A stretch of DNA of 64,000 nucleotides, from assembly GCA_009829735.1 (NCBI GenBank), contig CM020619.1, forward strand, positions 26,810,063-26,874,062. Direction: 5' to 3'. The first letter of the stretch is position 1. Each line of letters begins with the position of its first letter. The notes under the pieces were generated by a model. It saw only the letters and a list, made by a program, of their open reading frames with translations. It was not told the DNA's origin and did no database searches. Source of the DNA: Pyropia yezoensis. Lineage: Eukaryota; Rhodophyta; Bangiophyceae; Bangiales; Bangiaceae. Positions 54,515-64,000 of the stretch are shown here, one piece after another. A program made the position numbers and the translations under genes.

Positions 54515-54922
54515 ATGGCTAGTGGCTCTTTTTTTCAGGATGTGCGCATGACTCCCACACACTTTGATGAAGTCGTTGCATTGGCTTCCCCTCACCTCTT
54601 GCGGGGTCAGCGTGGCCCAGCGGCTTTGCTGGCGGCCTGGCGCGTGTTCGCTGTTCTCTTCTGGCTCGCGCAGGGGGGGCGACAGAGGGTGGTCGCGAGA
54701 GCAGTGGACGTCGCCACGTCAACACTGGGCAAGTTTCGTGCCCCGGTCGTGCAGTCGCTCTACCTGGGACTCCCTGCACCCGCGTGGCCCGGGTCTGCTG
54801 AGCGCGAGCAGATATCCGTGGATTTCTCCCGCCTGACGGGGGGAAATAGCACTGGATGGAAGGGACTGTATGTTCGTTTTCTTCTGTGCCCCCCTAGGGA
54901 GACGATCGCCGTCTGCCATTAG
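54515..54922 (+). pseudogene. PIF/Harbinger transposase, N-terminal fragment
   Basis: 135 residues. FFQDVRMTPTHFDEVVALAS is the family's F-MS-F-L start; LLAAWRVFAVLFWLAQGGRQ is the 'L-FLA-G' helix; VVARAVDVATSTLGKFRAPV is the helix-turn-helix; YLGLPAPAWPGSAER matches the conserved W-P. The frame ends before the DDE catalytic domain that should follow the G-IDGTH motif, and the next kilobase has no continuation. It is therefore a truncated transposase. Confidence 0.65.
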
Positions 54923-56035
54923 GTAACAGTATCAAAGACACGAGACTTTGACTGTGGAGGACCCGATATTACGAAACGACGTTCGACTGACACACAAACA
55001 TCCGTACTTCTACTTCCTTCTCGCTTCGAGGATTATACGAACAAGAATGTGACCTCGTCTCTCCTGTTGTTGGCCATTACGGACACACGTCGTATACGCT
55101 ACTTCGTGGGCGGGTTTCCCGGGTCTTGTGGGGACTCAACAGCATTGAAAAGACGCTCGTGGTTTATGTTTTAAGGCCATGTTGCGGCCGGAAGGTGTAC
55201 GTCGGCCGCTGTCTGTTGGTGAGTTCATCCTTGGCGACGCCGGCTTCGGTCTCACGCCTTTCATTGTACGTAACATTTGCACTTCTTCATTCTCTAAGAG
55301 GGGCGGGGGGGGGGAGCATCAACACAGTTGAGGGGGAAGAGGGGGCCCGTGTCTGTGGCCAGTGTCTATGGAGTCCCGAGTGAGGGGATGGGTGGAAAAG
55401 GGGTGGCTCAAGCGACAACGAGACAGATGGAACGGCGCACACTATTCGGATAGGCAAACATCTAGTCGATGACCGCTGTATGGCACTCGAGCGCTGTCTC
55501 GTCACACACCCGTCTGTTCATCGCTTCCTTCTGAGCACTGCACAATGGTAATATTTCTTCTGTTTGCACGTGTGTGGGTTTTGATACCTCGGCTCCCATC
55601 CCCTTTGACTCTTCCTTCGCGGGTCCTTTTGCAGATAACAAGACAAGCTGGACAACTGTTCCGGAGAGGAACGAGCCGATTTGGGGGAAAATCTTCGGCG
55701 ATCTCAGCCAGGAGAACAACAGTGTTTCGACCAATCAGCGATTGGTAAGAGGCCCACTGTGGCTGCAGCCAATCATCTGCTCTGGGCGATCGGGCCCCTA
55801 GAGCACGCGATTGGCTCGCCCTCGCCTGCCAGCACGCGATTGGCTCACACAGTTGTTCATGCAGTGTTGTTCTTGTCCGGATCGGCCAAAATTGGGAGAA
55901 CAGCAATAACAGAATCGGAACTGGGAGTCCCAGAAGCACAAAGACAACGACGTTCAACCGAACACACCCTCGAAAACATCAAAGTGTACGAGGCCATGTC
56001 GCTACCATAGCACGGCGCTTCCAAAGACGGCTGAC
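54923..56035. other. no supported gene; between Harbinger fragment and Myb/SANT-like gene
   Basis: Moderate GC. Short frames only. Repeated phrase CACGCGATTGGCTC near 55803 and 55833. If a Harbinger element spans 54515-57043, the lost catalytic part of its transposase should have been here. Confidence 0.5.
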
Positions 56036-57043
56036 CTACTGGCCACGTGCCTTCTCCGCAAACGCATTCAACAAATTGACCACCGCCAGACGCACCTCCC
56101 CTAGGCTCGCTTCACCGGGCAAAGAGCTACCCGCCGTGGCACGCGCCTCGGGGCCGGCCACGCCCGCGCCCTTGTCGGCCGTCTTGGACTGCAGGTACTC
56201 ACACAGAACGCTTGCAGCGGTTTCCTTCTTGTCCTTCTTGGCCGTCTTAGCTTTCTTAGCCTTGAACTCGGCCTCGACTTCCGCCGCCGTCTTGAGTGCC
56301 GCCGACGGGCTGGCACTAGCAGCCGGACGCGTTACACAGGCCGCCTCGAGGTCGTCGATGACGGTGCTGTCCTCGTCACTCTCGGATTCAGCCTCAGCGC
56401 CCTCGGCTATCCCCTCCCCACTAGCGCCCCCCTCTTCCATGCCCCCCGCGGGCTCAGTCGTCCCTCCTGCATTCCCGAAAGCCCTGAGCCCTCCGGACGG
56501 CGCCGCCTCCACCGACCCCTCCGCCTCCCCCGCCCCCCCTGCTCCCGCCGCCCCCGCTCCCGCCGCCCCCGCTCCCGCCCCACCCACTCCCGCCCCTCTC
56601 GTGCCTGCCTCTCCCGCGAGCGACCCCCCAGCCGCTCCGTCAGAATTGAATAGGTCAACGGGTTCACGGACCGTGTGCTCATTAGAAACGGCTCAATTCT
56701 CGAACACGCTTTTGGCCATGCCAAAAAGGACAGCGCCACCAAACTTAACGATGGCTTCCTCCTTCTCGGCCGTGCTGGCCCCCGACCCCGAAGCTTCCTT
56801 CAAAGCCACCACGTAGTTAGTTCGCAGGTTCTTGAGCTTCTTGTCGAGCGCCTTCGCGTCTCGCGTGGCAGCGTACGCCTTTTCGCTTGCAGGCACGTGG
56901 GAGACAAATGCCGTCACCAACTCCTTGCCTGTGCGACGGGTCTTGTCCCCGGTGCGATTCGCCCGGGGTGTGGTGGACTTGCCCGCTACCGACTGCTTGC
57001 GCCCCCGCGGCTTGGTCACCGACTGGGAACGAGCGCTCGTCAT
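56036..57043 (-). pseudogene. Myb/SANT-like DNA-binding protein with one in-frame TGA
   Basis: From ATG 57043 (MTSARSQSVTK) a basic tail leads to KELVTAFVSHVPASEKAYAA, KALDKKLKNLRTNYVVALKE and ASGSGAS, a helical pattern like Myb/SANT-like domains of transposon accessory proteins (K-L-NL-Y-SG-G). At 56693-56695 a TGA interrupts; the same frame then continues for about 218 codons to 56036 with a Gly/Ala-rich, an acidic/Ser and a Lys-rich segment (KAKKAKTAKKDKKETAASVL), ending AVVNLLNAFAEKARG. Because the frame is kept on both sides, this is one gene with a single nonsense change or a readthrough codon. PIF/Harbinger elements encode exactly such a partner, and a Harbinger transposase fragment lies 1.1 kb away in convergent orientation. 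Confidence 0.55.
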
Positions 57044-57765
57044 CGTAGGGAGGGGAAAGAGCAACTGGAAAGAGCAACTTGATTGGGAGACAGGCGCGAA
57101 AGAGGTGGACGCAATGCGAAGGGGTGAGGGTCGATGAGGAGCCCGCGTGGCACGCAGGGTAGCGGCGGCAAGGTCAGCACGGGAGAGGGAGAAACAGCGA
57201 AGAGGCGCCTGAGTTTTAAAGGGTCAGCGGCGCTCAGACGGGCCGTGGCAGCCCGTCTACAGCGCGCATGCCCATAAAGCAACGCGCGCGCGCCCTGTCC
57301 AAAAAAGGCGCCCGCTGACCATCACGAAAGGGCGGACGCACAGCTGGTCACATCCTCCCTTTCCAAGTGTTTGTCAGTCCTGTGCTAAATATCCAAGAAC
57401 TTATTTCCCAGGAGTGTCTTAGATCCTGAGACCTGACTTAAGCTGGCAAAAAACTGTGAATCGTCCTCAGAGGACTGCTGCGCTGGCTGGGCGGCGCCCG
57501 CAAGAAGCTGGGCACGGGTCCATGGACGTATTTAAGTACACGCTGAGGAGGCCCACTCAAAAATAGACAGCCAGACGGCGAGGTGGACGGACATTATTCT
57601 TCGCTTCGACTTGGTCGACAGGGTCTTGGGGTGTGTGCCCTGCGCGCGCGGCCGCCCGCTGCCGGCCGCATCGCCCTTCCCCCGCTTTCCACCACGCGGG
57701 CAAGTGGGAGGCGTCTACCTCCGGCTTGGCGACGGGTCGACTTGGCGGTGCCGCCGCCGCGGCCC

Positions 57766-57797
<32 letters not shown>

Positions 57798-57816
57798 ACG
57801 GTGCGTCGCGACGGTC
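57044..57816. other. divergent promoter region of Myb/SANT-like and F-box-like genes
   Basis: No coding sequence supported. The left half has lower GC; the right half turns into (CCG)n just before the F-box-like start. Confidence 0.5.
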
Positions 57817-60003
57817 ATGGCGGCTCTGGCAGCGGCGGCGGCGCCGACATCCCCAGACCTCGATGGTGGTGGCGCGGCCGCCCCCCCCCCTACCTCCCCG
57901 CCACTGATGGACCTCTTGGATGACGACGTCCTCGGTCTGGTCGCCGACGCGTTGTGGGCGGAGGGCACCCCCCCTGGCTGCCTCCTCGGCGCCTGCCGCC
58001 GGTCGCGGGCGGTGGCGCTCGCCTCCCTCACCGCCCTGACGCTCTGCTGGTGCCCTCAGTGTGCCGCCGGCGCTGCCGCCAATGACGGCAACGGCGACGG
58101 CGATGTAAACAAGGAGGACGACCGGTTCGCGGCCGGCGCGGCGGGGGAGGGGGCGAGTGGGGGTGCCGGGGGGGGGCGGCGGCAGCGGCAGCGCCGGAGG
58201 CGGGAGCGTCCGCGCTGTACCCACGGGTGTGGGGGGGGGGTGCCCCTCCCCGCCGACCTCAACTCCGTGTTGGCGCTGCTGGCCTGCCGGCCGCCACGGT
58301 TGCGGTCGCTCACACTACTCGACCTTCCCGCCGTCAGCGGCGGTGGCGGTAGCCCTGGCGGTTTTGGCTCCGCCAGCGACGATGACAGCATCGACGGGAG
58401 CGCCTACGGGCCGGCCAGTGGTGGCGCGGCCGCGCCATCCGGCCGCACGGCGACGTGGCGGCGCGTCGGCTACGCGGCCGCCGCATGCCGCCTGACGTCA
58501 CTCTCTGTCTCGCACACGGCGGTGGTGGCGGTGGCCGCGGTTGGCGGCCGCGGCCGCCGCCGCATGTCTGCATCGGGGCACCGCGAGGCGGGGCGCGACG
58601 GTGGCGGCGGCGGCGGCAGCGGCAGCGGCAGCGGCACCAGAGGCGGCAGCGGCACCAGAGGCGGCAGCGGCAGCGTCGGCGTCGGCAGCGTCGGCGTCGG
58701 CAGCGTCGGCGTCGGCGTCGGCAACGGTTCCCCCCCCCTTTCGCTGCGGGTGCTCCACCTCAACCTGAGGTGGCCCGGGATCGTGGTGGGGGGGCTGTCG
58801 TCGAGCTGGGTCTTGGACCGGGCGTTGCGCGCCATTGGCGGTGGCCTCGTCGAGCTCGCCGTCACCTGCACCGATCGATGGTCCGCGCAGGTACCCCCCC
58901 CGTTTGCCATGGGCCCCCCGCTGCACGCCCTCAGCGTCCTCCGCCTGCACTTTCCAAACGCGGCTCTGGGTGGCCCGACCGCCGCGGCGGTGGCGGTGGC
59001 GTGCCCGGCGCTCACCCGCCTGGCCGTGGTCGCTACGAGGATGGAGGCGGGTGCCGGCGCGGCGTGGAGCCTCGCGGCGGGCGGGCTGCCCGCCCTGACG
59101 GCGCTGTCGCTGGTCATCATGGGTGAGCGCGGCGAGTCGTTTGTCGCGGAGTTGGGGCCCCTCCTGTGCGGCCGCGCGCTAGCCGACCTCCACCTGACCG
59201 TGTGGCCGCGCCGCGATGCGTGGTCGGACGCCGAGGACCTGGGCGGTATCCCCCTAACAGGTGTTGCCGCCGCGCTGCGCGGCGGCGCCGCCCTCCCCGC
59301 CGCCCTAGCGATTGAAAACGTGCAACTGGCAGAGGCCGAGTGGGCGGCGCTCGCCGCGCCGCCGCGCGTAGACGCGGCGGCGCTGACCAGCCTGGCGCTC
59401 TCCCCGCGCCGCGCGCCGGCGGCGGTGCTGGCGAGCCTCGGCCCGGCGCCGTCGCTGACCACCCTGTGGGTGCAGCTGGACCTGGGGCTCCTCCTCCCCC
59501 CCGCCCCCCCCCACGAGGTTCACCACGCCGCGCTGGCGGTCACCCCCTGGGCGGGCCTGCCAGCGCTCCGCCACCTGACCCTGCAGATCGAGTGGCTGAC
59601 CGCCTACGACGCCCGCACGATAACTGATGTTGCTGCCGCCTGGCAGTCCACCCCCGTGGCGTGGGCGGTCGCGTCGGTGGACGCGACTGCAGAGACGCGG
59701 GCGTCGTTGGCATCTCTCACGGTCATTGCGCGGGGGGCGGTGGCAGCCGACGCGATTACCGCCGCCGCGTACGGCCCGGCGGGGGGGTGGCCGTCGCTGC
59801 GGGCTGTGCGGCTGCGGGTGGAGCCGTCGGGCTGGGGGGGGTCCCCGTCGTCTGACGAGGAGTGGGACGCCCGGGGGGGCTGGGCTGCGCCGCGCACGCC
59901 GCCGTCGGCGCAGGCGCGGCTGCGACGCGCACTTCGGCGGCTGCTGCCGTCGCGGGTGGCACTGCATGTGACTTTTGATGCCCCCCCCCCCCTCTCATCC
60001 TAG
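57817..60003 (+). CDS. F-box-like / leucine-rich protein
   Basis: 728 residues, no intron. After an Ala/Pro-rich start, LMDLLDDDVLGLVADALWAE and CLLGACRRSRAVALASLTAL (about 30-73) fit an F-box (L-L-D-V-L-I-L--CR--R). The body has many leucine-rich strands separated by low-complexity inserts: LRSLTLLDLP, LTSLSVSHTAV, LRVLHLNL, LTRLAVVATRM, LTALSLVIMG, LADLHLTVWP, LTSLALSPRR, LTTLWVQLDL, LRHLTLQIEW, LASLTVIARG. A Gly/Ser repeat (VGVGSVGVGS) lies near 290-310. F-box proteins recruit substrates to SCF ubiquitin ligases, whose cullin depends on NEDD8; the UBA3 gene in this window acts in that pathway, but linkage is likely chance. Confidence 0.65.
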   Translation: MAALAAAAAPTSPDLDGGGAAAPPPTSPPLMDLLDDDVLGLVADALWAEGTPPGCLLGACRRSRAVALASLTALTLCWCPQCAAGAAANDGNGDGDVNKEDDRFAAGAAGEGASGGAGGGRRQRQRRRRERPRCTHGCGGGVPLPADLNSVLALLACRPPRLRSLTLLDLPAVSGGGGSPGGFGSASDDDSIDGSAYGPASGGAAAPSGRTATWRRVGYAAAACRLTSLSVSHTAVVAVAAVGGRGRRRMSASGHREAGRDGGGGGGSGSGSGTRGGSGTRGGSGSVGVGSVGVGSVGVGVGNGSPPLSLRVLHLNLRWPGIVVGGLSSSWVLDRALRAIGGGLVELAVTCTDRWSAQVPPPFAMGPPLHALSVLRLHFPNAALGGPTAAAVAVACPALTRLAVVATRMEAGAGAAWSLAAGGLPALTALSLVIMGERGESFVAELGPLLCGRALADLHLTVWPRRDAWSDAEDLGGIPLTGVAAALRGGAALPAALAIENVQLAEAEWAALAAPPRVDAAALTSLALSPRRAPAAVLASLGPAPSLTTLWVQLDLGLLLPPAPPHEVHHAALAVTPWAGLPALRHLTLQIEWLTAYDARTITDVAAAWQSTPVAWAVASVDATAETRASLASLTVIARGAVAADAITAAAYGPAGGWPSLRAVRLRVEPSGWGGSPSSDEEWDARGGWAAPRTPPSAQARLRRALRRLLPSRVALHVTFDAPPPLSS

Positions 60004-60916
60004 CCAAAGTCGATTTGGCCGACACCCTCACTGGCGCTGCACGCCCCTTGCTTCCGCTTTCTTCTACTCGCCTGTGGCGTCCGTTTTCCGGATTCTCTGC
60101 TCACTGCGTCAGTCCCGTTCCCCGCCGCTGCTGTCACCACCGCCGCCCCCGCCCCCCACCCCCCCCACCCTGCGACAGCAATATTGCTGCGCCTGCTGCT
60201 TGCATCCCAGCAAAGGGTTGGTTCTGGACGAGCCGCGGCGGCAGCGGCGGCGTTGGCAGCAGGCTGCGGCAGTTTGCCTACCGTGTCGCCGCGGCGCGTG
60301 GGTCTCTCTGGCACTCCCCGTGCGGATGTGCAACCGCGCCCGCTGCGGCGTGCGGTGGACCGCATCGCCCCCTCCCCTCGCCGCTTTTGCGCCACGCCGC
60401 CAACAGCAGAGCAGTGGCAGCGGTGATGGCGGCGGGGCTCGCTCGGCGCCGGCGCGCCGACGTTGGCGGAAGCCGCTACAGGGGGGGGGGGGGGGACTCA
60501 TTCCTACTGGCCGCCCAGCATTGGGCGCCACCGAGCCGCCTCCGGAGTAGTTGCCCCCGGCGACGGCGATACCCATCATGTGTGGAGAAAATAAATATGG
60601 ACCTTACAGTCGGCACACAAAGCCCATGTACACACAAAACCACTCCTACGACACACCTTGTCGTCTCATCTTGCCCCTCCTTTCCCGCTCCGTCAGCGCG
60701 TTGCATGCTCATTTAAAAGTTCTAAAAGAGCCTGCCGAGGAGCAACTCTGCGGGCGCCTTGACCTGCGAGTAGATGCTAATGCCCGTGCCGAGCTCCACC
60801 GCCAGGCCCGCGACAAAGTCTGATGGCTTTGTCGGTCAACGCACACACCATCCTCACTCGACCAACACGAACGAACACCCCGCATCCCTCCCCGCTGTGC
60901 ATTTACCGCCTTATCT
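60004..60916. other. 3' region of the F-box-like gene; no other gene supported
   Basis: GC-rich to 60560, then abruptly lower GC. An AATAAA at 60590-60595 could be a poly(A) signal but is almost 600 bases past the stop. No protein-like frame was seen. Confidence 0.4.
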
Positions 60917-61790
60917 GGTTGTGAGTCGGGCCCACAAGGGGTTGTGAGTCGGGCCCACAAGGGGTTGTGAGTCGGGCTCACAATGGGTTGTGAGCAGGGC
61001 TGTTCAAGGGTATCTGGCCAAGGGTACTACGCATGTATCAAATCAAGGGTATGCACGATACACATAGCGGAATTCCGTTCAGAGGGCCTATACACTCTTT
61101 CGTGGGAAGTGGGTATCCAAGAGTATCTGTGATACACTTCCCCAGACTCCCAAGGGTATTAAGCAAGTACACAATAAAATACCAATGTGCCCACTGACCA
61201 CATTAACTTGCGTAGGTACCCCAACATTGTACTGTTATGACCCAGAGGAGTACAAAGAACGCCGTTGTTTCTCATGATGCAAGGCTTCTGATTGGCTGTA
61301 GGCATCAGATTGCGCACTGCTCATCGGAAACGGCTGGCTCGATGCGTTCCACTGTGGCTTTTTCACGATACTCCCGTCTTCTTTGATAAAGTCAGTCGTC
61401 CTTAAGGGTATCAATACACTCGGATGGTCCGTGCTTAGTCATACGTACGCCTAATCTGGAGCAAGGGTATATACCCTTGGGCAATACGCTGGTGTTTCCC
61501 TCCCCGCTTCGTACACTTGGCTCAGCCACGGTCCACTGTCAGCTTCATACACTCCGTGACGTGAGACCCTCCGATACGATACACATGGCGAAATCTGATA
61601 CCCTTGAACAGCCCTGGTTGTGAGTCGGGCTCACAATGGGTTGTGAGTCGGGCTCACAATGGGTTGTGAGTCGTGCTTACAATGGGTTGTGAGTCGAGCT
61701 CACAATGGGTTGTGAGTCGGGCTCCCATTGGGTTGTGAGTCGGGCTCCCATTGGATTGTGAGTCGGGCTCCCATTAGGTTGTGAGTCGTG
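60917..61790 (+). repeat. 23-bp hairpin satellite, about 11 units, split by a MITE
   Basis: Unit core TTGTGAGTCGGGCTCACAA is a 7-base inverted repeat (TTGTGAG/CTCACAA) around TCGGG, spaced every 23 bases. Three to four units precede the insertion (60917-60994) and about eight follow (61617-61790). The last units drift (CTCCCATT in place of CTCACAAT), losing the stem. Confidence 0.93.
60995..61616. mobile_element. hAT-type MITE, 622 bp
   Basis: Perfect 20-base terminal inverted repeats: CAGGGCTGTTCAAGGGTATC at 60995-61014 and its exact complement at 61597-61616. The 8-base duplication GTTGTGAG lies on both sides, the size expected of hAT elements, whose ends often begin CAGGG. The word AAGGGTAT recurs inside on both strands (for example 61047, 61151, 61405, 61465), like subterminal binding sites. 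It has no transposase frame, so it is non-autonomous. Confidence 0.93.
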
Positions 61791-62160
61791 CTGTTGCAGT
61801 CAGTTGGGCTGTTGCAGCTCTTTCTTTGGTCAGTTGGGCAAGAGGGCCCCCTACTTGTCTGCCCCAATCACTGACCACCTTGTCAGCCGAGGCTCTCAGA
61901 AACGAAAGACACCGCTGGAGAGAGGAGAGTGAGCTCGTTCGCCTGCGCGACAGGCCAGGGACACGTGACAGGGACATTGCGTACCGGCCATTGACGATTT
62001 CCGCGGCTCGCGTGAAGCCCTTTCCGCTACCGCCCGCCACGGCGGGCGCGCCAGATGTGCCGGGCGCGCCGAGCGCGTCGTTGGTCGACGCGACCTTGCC
62101 GTCAAAGCGGGTGTCGCCGGGTGTCTTCTTCTTGATGTTTTTCTCTTTTCTTTTATCCAT
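61774..62160 (-). CDS. small basic hypothetical protein
   Basis: 128 residues beginning MDKRKEKNIKKKTPGDTRFD, with mixed composition (AEIVNGRYAMSLSRVPGLSR, LRASADKVVSDWGRQVGG) unlike the compositional frames. The C-terminal codons run into the satellite flank (ATAQLTATARLTT), which suggests the true end or a splice lies earlier. No domain recognised. It may be an exon of the gene at 62568-64000, which reads the same way. Confidence 0.35.
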   Translation of the reverse strand: MDKRKEKNIKKKTPGDTRFDGKVASTNDALGAPGTSGAPAVAGGSGKGFTRAAEIVNGRYAMSLSRVPGLSRRRTSSLSSLQRCLSFLRASADKVVSDWGRQVGGPLAQLTKERAATAQLTATARLTT

Positions 62161-62567
62161 TGTTGCTGGCTGAGGAAGCGGGGGTCGACTGTGGGTGGAT
62201 AGGGGAGTCGTGGATGGCAGTCATCCGTGGGATGTAGATGTACCTGTCTTCTGGGTCGACTGTCCAAAATTAGGAGACGCTGACGCGCGCTGACGGTGGG
62301 GAAAGTTGCACAGCAAAAGCTGACGCACATGAGTCCGGCTCGGTGAGATGGAGCGTGATGCAGACTTGGCCTGAATGTGCCTGTCGCGCCCAGGGTTGTG
62401 ATGTCAACAAAGCTCCGTGCATGGCTGCCCGATGTCACTAAATGTCCCGCACCTTATTTTTCTCACACTGCTTGTCTCTCTATTCCAAAGAGTGGGGCGG
62501 GAAGCAGCAAAACGTAAAGCCCATGTCATCAGCGCCAGCGCCAGCGCACAGAAATGACATATCCCAC

Positions 62568-64000
62568 CTATCTCAAAGACAGAACCCAGTCACGGCAAGT
62601 GGCTTGATGAGAGGCAAGCACCTTGTCATCCGGGTCAAACCCGGACAGCAACTGACCCACCAGAGTGTCAATGCTCGCTGAGCCCCCCAGGGTGGACCCT
62701 CGCACACCGTACTCCCGCGCAGAACCCTCCACACGGCTCAAAAATAAGGCACGCTCCTCTCCCCCCTCGTCCCCAAAAACAAACTCTGTTAGTGCCGCCG
62801 CGGCCTGGGCCGGGGACAACCGAAGCGGAGCCCTCGTCGGGGCCACTTCCCCACTCGGGGAACCCAAGTTGTCTATCTGGATGACTCCTCCTGCGAGGCT
62901 AGCGCTAGGGGAGGTCCAGTTTGTTCTGTAGTTTGGAATGCAAAGAAAGGCCATATGCTCATATCAAGAGAAACCGCTGCAGGGAAACCAACCGATGCGC
63001 ACATGCAACAAAAGTCAGTTTCGGATGGAAAGTACAGAGCTCCCGGCATATGGTCTCGCAATCCCGGTCGCAAAGAAAACAACGGCGCAGTATGTTGCGT
63101 GGAAAACATAGCTCCGGAAAGTCCTAGGGAGGAAATGCAGAGCAGAATGCTGGCTCCTCTCGGTGAGTGAAACAAGACGATAGGGTGAACTCAACGCACA
63201 GTCGAGCGGATCCCACAGGCGCCTCCAGCGCCTCCATGGATGTGCGGAGGCGCAAGGCAGCCTGCTTTTCAGCAGCTGCCTGGCGCCCGTTCAGCACCGC
63301 CAGCGCTGCCCCCGGGGCGCAGTCCGACGCGACCCCACTGGGTCCCCCCAGAGCTGCCGACAGTGCCCCACCATAAGCGCTGGCCAGCGCGTTGAGGCCA
63401 CTGTCGGCGCACCGCGCCTGCTCCAGAGAAGCGGCAGCATTCTCAGGAGCGACAGCCGACGCCGGCGACTCAATGGCCTGTAGGGTGGAGATGGCAGTCC
63501 CCACCGGTGTGGCCGACGCCACAAAATTGGCGAGCAGGGATCGGCGCCGCGCCGCCCTCACCTCTCGAGTGGCGTCAATCGACGCGTACTCGTCGCGGGC
63601 CCGCCGAGCCTCTGACTCATACAACGCATCGCCCGATGCGTCACAGACGTAGAAACGTCCAGACATCGTTTTGCGAGCCTTTTTGTTGAACGTGACGCCC
63701 CCAGCCGTGACTTTGCGGTCAAGAAGCTGGGGGTCCAGCGCGATCGTTTGCGGGTTGTGCCCTGGCTTGTGGCACTTCTTGCACCTGGAAAAAAGCCGGA
63801 AAAAACAACCAGAGAAAAGCACGAGAAAATCTGAAAGGGCTTGCCAAAGAGAGTGTCAGAATACGTCTCAAAGCATTCCCACACGGAGAAGCTGCCTCCC
63901 TGCCGTCCAGATGCCCTCCACCGCTGATTGTATCGGAATAACGCACGGCCTCGTGAAAGGGCTTTTGCCGTTCCCGCAACCGGCCCCAGTATAAAACTTG
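62568..64000 (-). CDS. zinc-knuckle protein, spliced, N-terminus beyond the window
   Basis: Exons on the minus strand joined in phase. The first runs from beyond 64000 to about 63867 (RYNQRWRASGRQGGSFSVWE, ending CFET). An intron starts GTATTC and ends TTCCAG just before CKKCHKPGHN (about 63786). The long exon runs to 63200. A second intron (63199-62926, GTGCGT...CTACAG) leads to the exon 62925-62568 starting TNWTSPSASLAGG. Both junctions keep the frame. The CxxC-GH cluster right after the first junction may be a zinc finger formed across the splice. The rest is Ala-rich helical (ALASAYGGALSAAL, SPAQAAAALTEFVF) and ends SHQATCRDWVLSLR. Another possible start is ATG 63666 (MSGRFYVCDASGD). Function unknown; a transposon-related nucleic-acid-binding protein is possible. 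Confidence 0.55.

Noticed and set aside
60917..61790. CRISPR-like repeat array
   Set aside because: Units are directly adjacent 23-bp repeats with no variable spacers, and the genome is eukaryotic; it is a satellite split by a MITE.
1..64000. tRNA or rRNA genes
   Set aside because: I saw no T-loop/anticodon arrangement or rRNA core sequence by eye; a covariance-model scan would settle it.

Overview
The window looks like nuclear DNA of a red alga, most probably a Porphyra/Pyropia-type bangiophyte. The reasons are very high GC outside the mobile elements, long G/C homopolymers, mostly intron-poor genes coding for Ala/Gly/Pro/Arg-rich proteins, a plastid-lipid-associated protein, and Ty3 and Ty1 retroelements. 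The organism call is inference from style, not from a marker gene. Two 500-base N runs (11213-11712 and 35611-36110) divide the window into three contigs.

Layout. 1-3730: a decayed chromovirus (Ty3/gypsy, minus strand) ending in an LTR. 3731-6256: a Fanzor/TnpB-like RuvC nuclease gene starting at the LTR edge. 6257-9189: no supported gene. 9190-11212: an arm that is repeated inverted at 33578-35610. 11713-19050: proline-rich and repeat ORFs, a broken Ty1/copia relic, and a possible membrane protein. 20640-33423: the host gene cluster, holding a possible multicopper ferroxidase start, UBA3 (NEDD8 E1), a fibrillin, a membrane-anchored methyltransferase, homogentisate dioxygenase and a two-exon FkbM methyltransferase. 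36111-44531: a second chromovirus copy with gag, pol, chromodomain and LTR, plus an antisense coding region beyond pol. 44750-46700: an unrecognised gene. 47460-50943: a two-gene Tc1/mariner-like transposon. 51086-53480: tandem and degenerate repeats. 54515-57043: a PIF/Harbinger transposase fragment and a Myb/SANT-like gene. 57817-60003: an F-box-like protein. 60917-61790: a hairpin satellite interrupted by a hAT-type MITE. 62568-64000: a spliced zinc-knuckle gene running off the end.

Three results deserve most attention. (1) The two inverted arms run exactly to the N gaps in the geometry of an unmerged end overlap. The middle contig is therefore probably in the wrong orientation, and gene order across 11713-35610 should be read with that in mind. 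(2) A eukaryotic RNA-guided-nuclease (Fanzor) homologue with an identifiable catalytic triad abuts the chromovirus LTR. (3) Both chromovirus copies, including the antisense coding region, are studded with CAANTTG-centred palindromes whose flanks vary in sequence but stay self-complementary. With the antisense gene, this could be a motif-based system of the element. Many reading frames here cross long homopolymers, so single-base frameshifts may be sequencing error.
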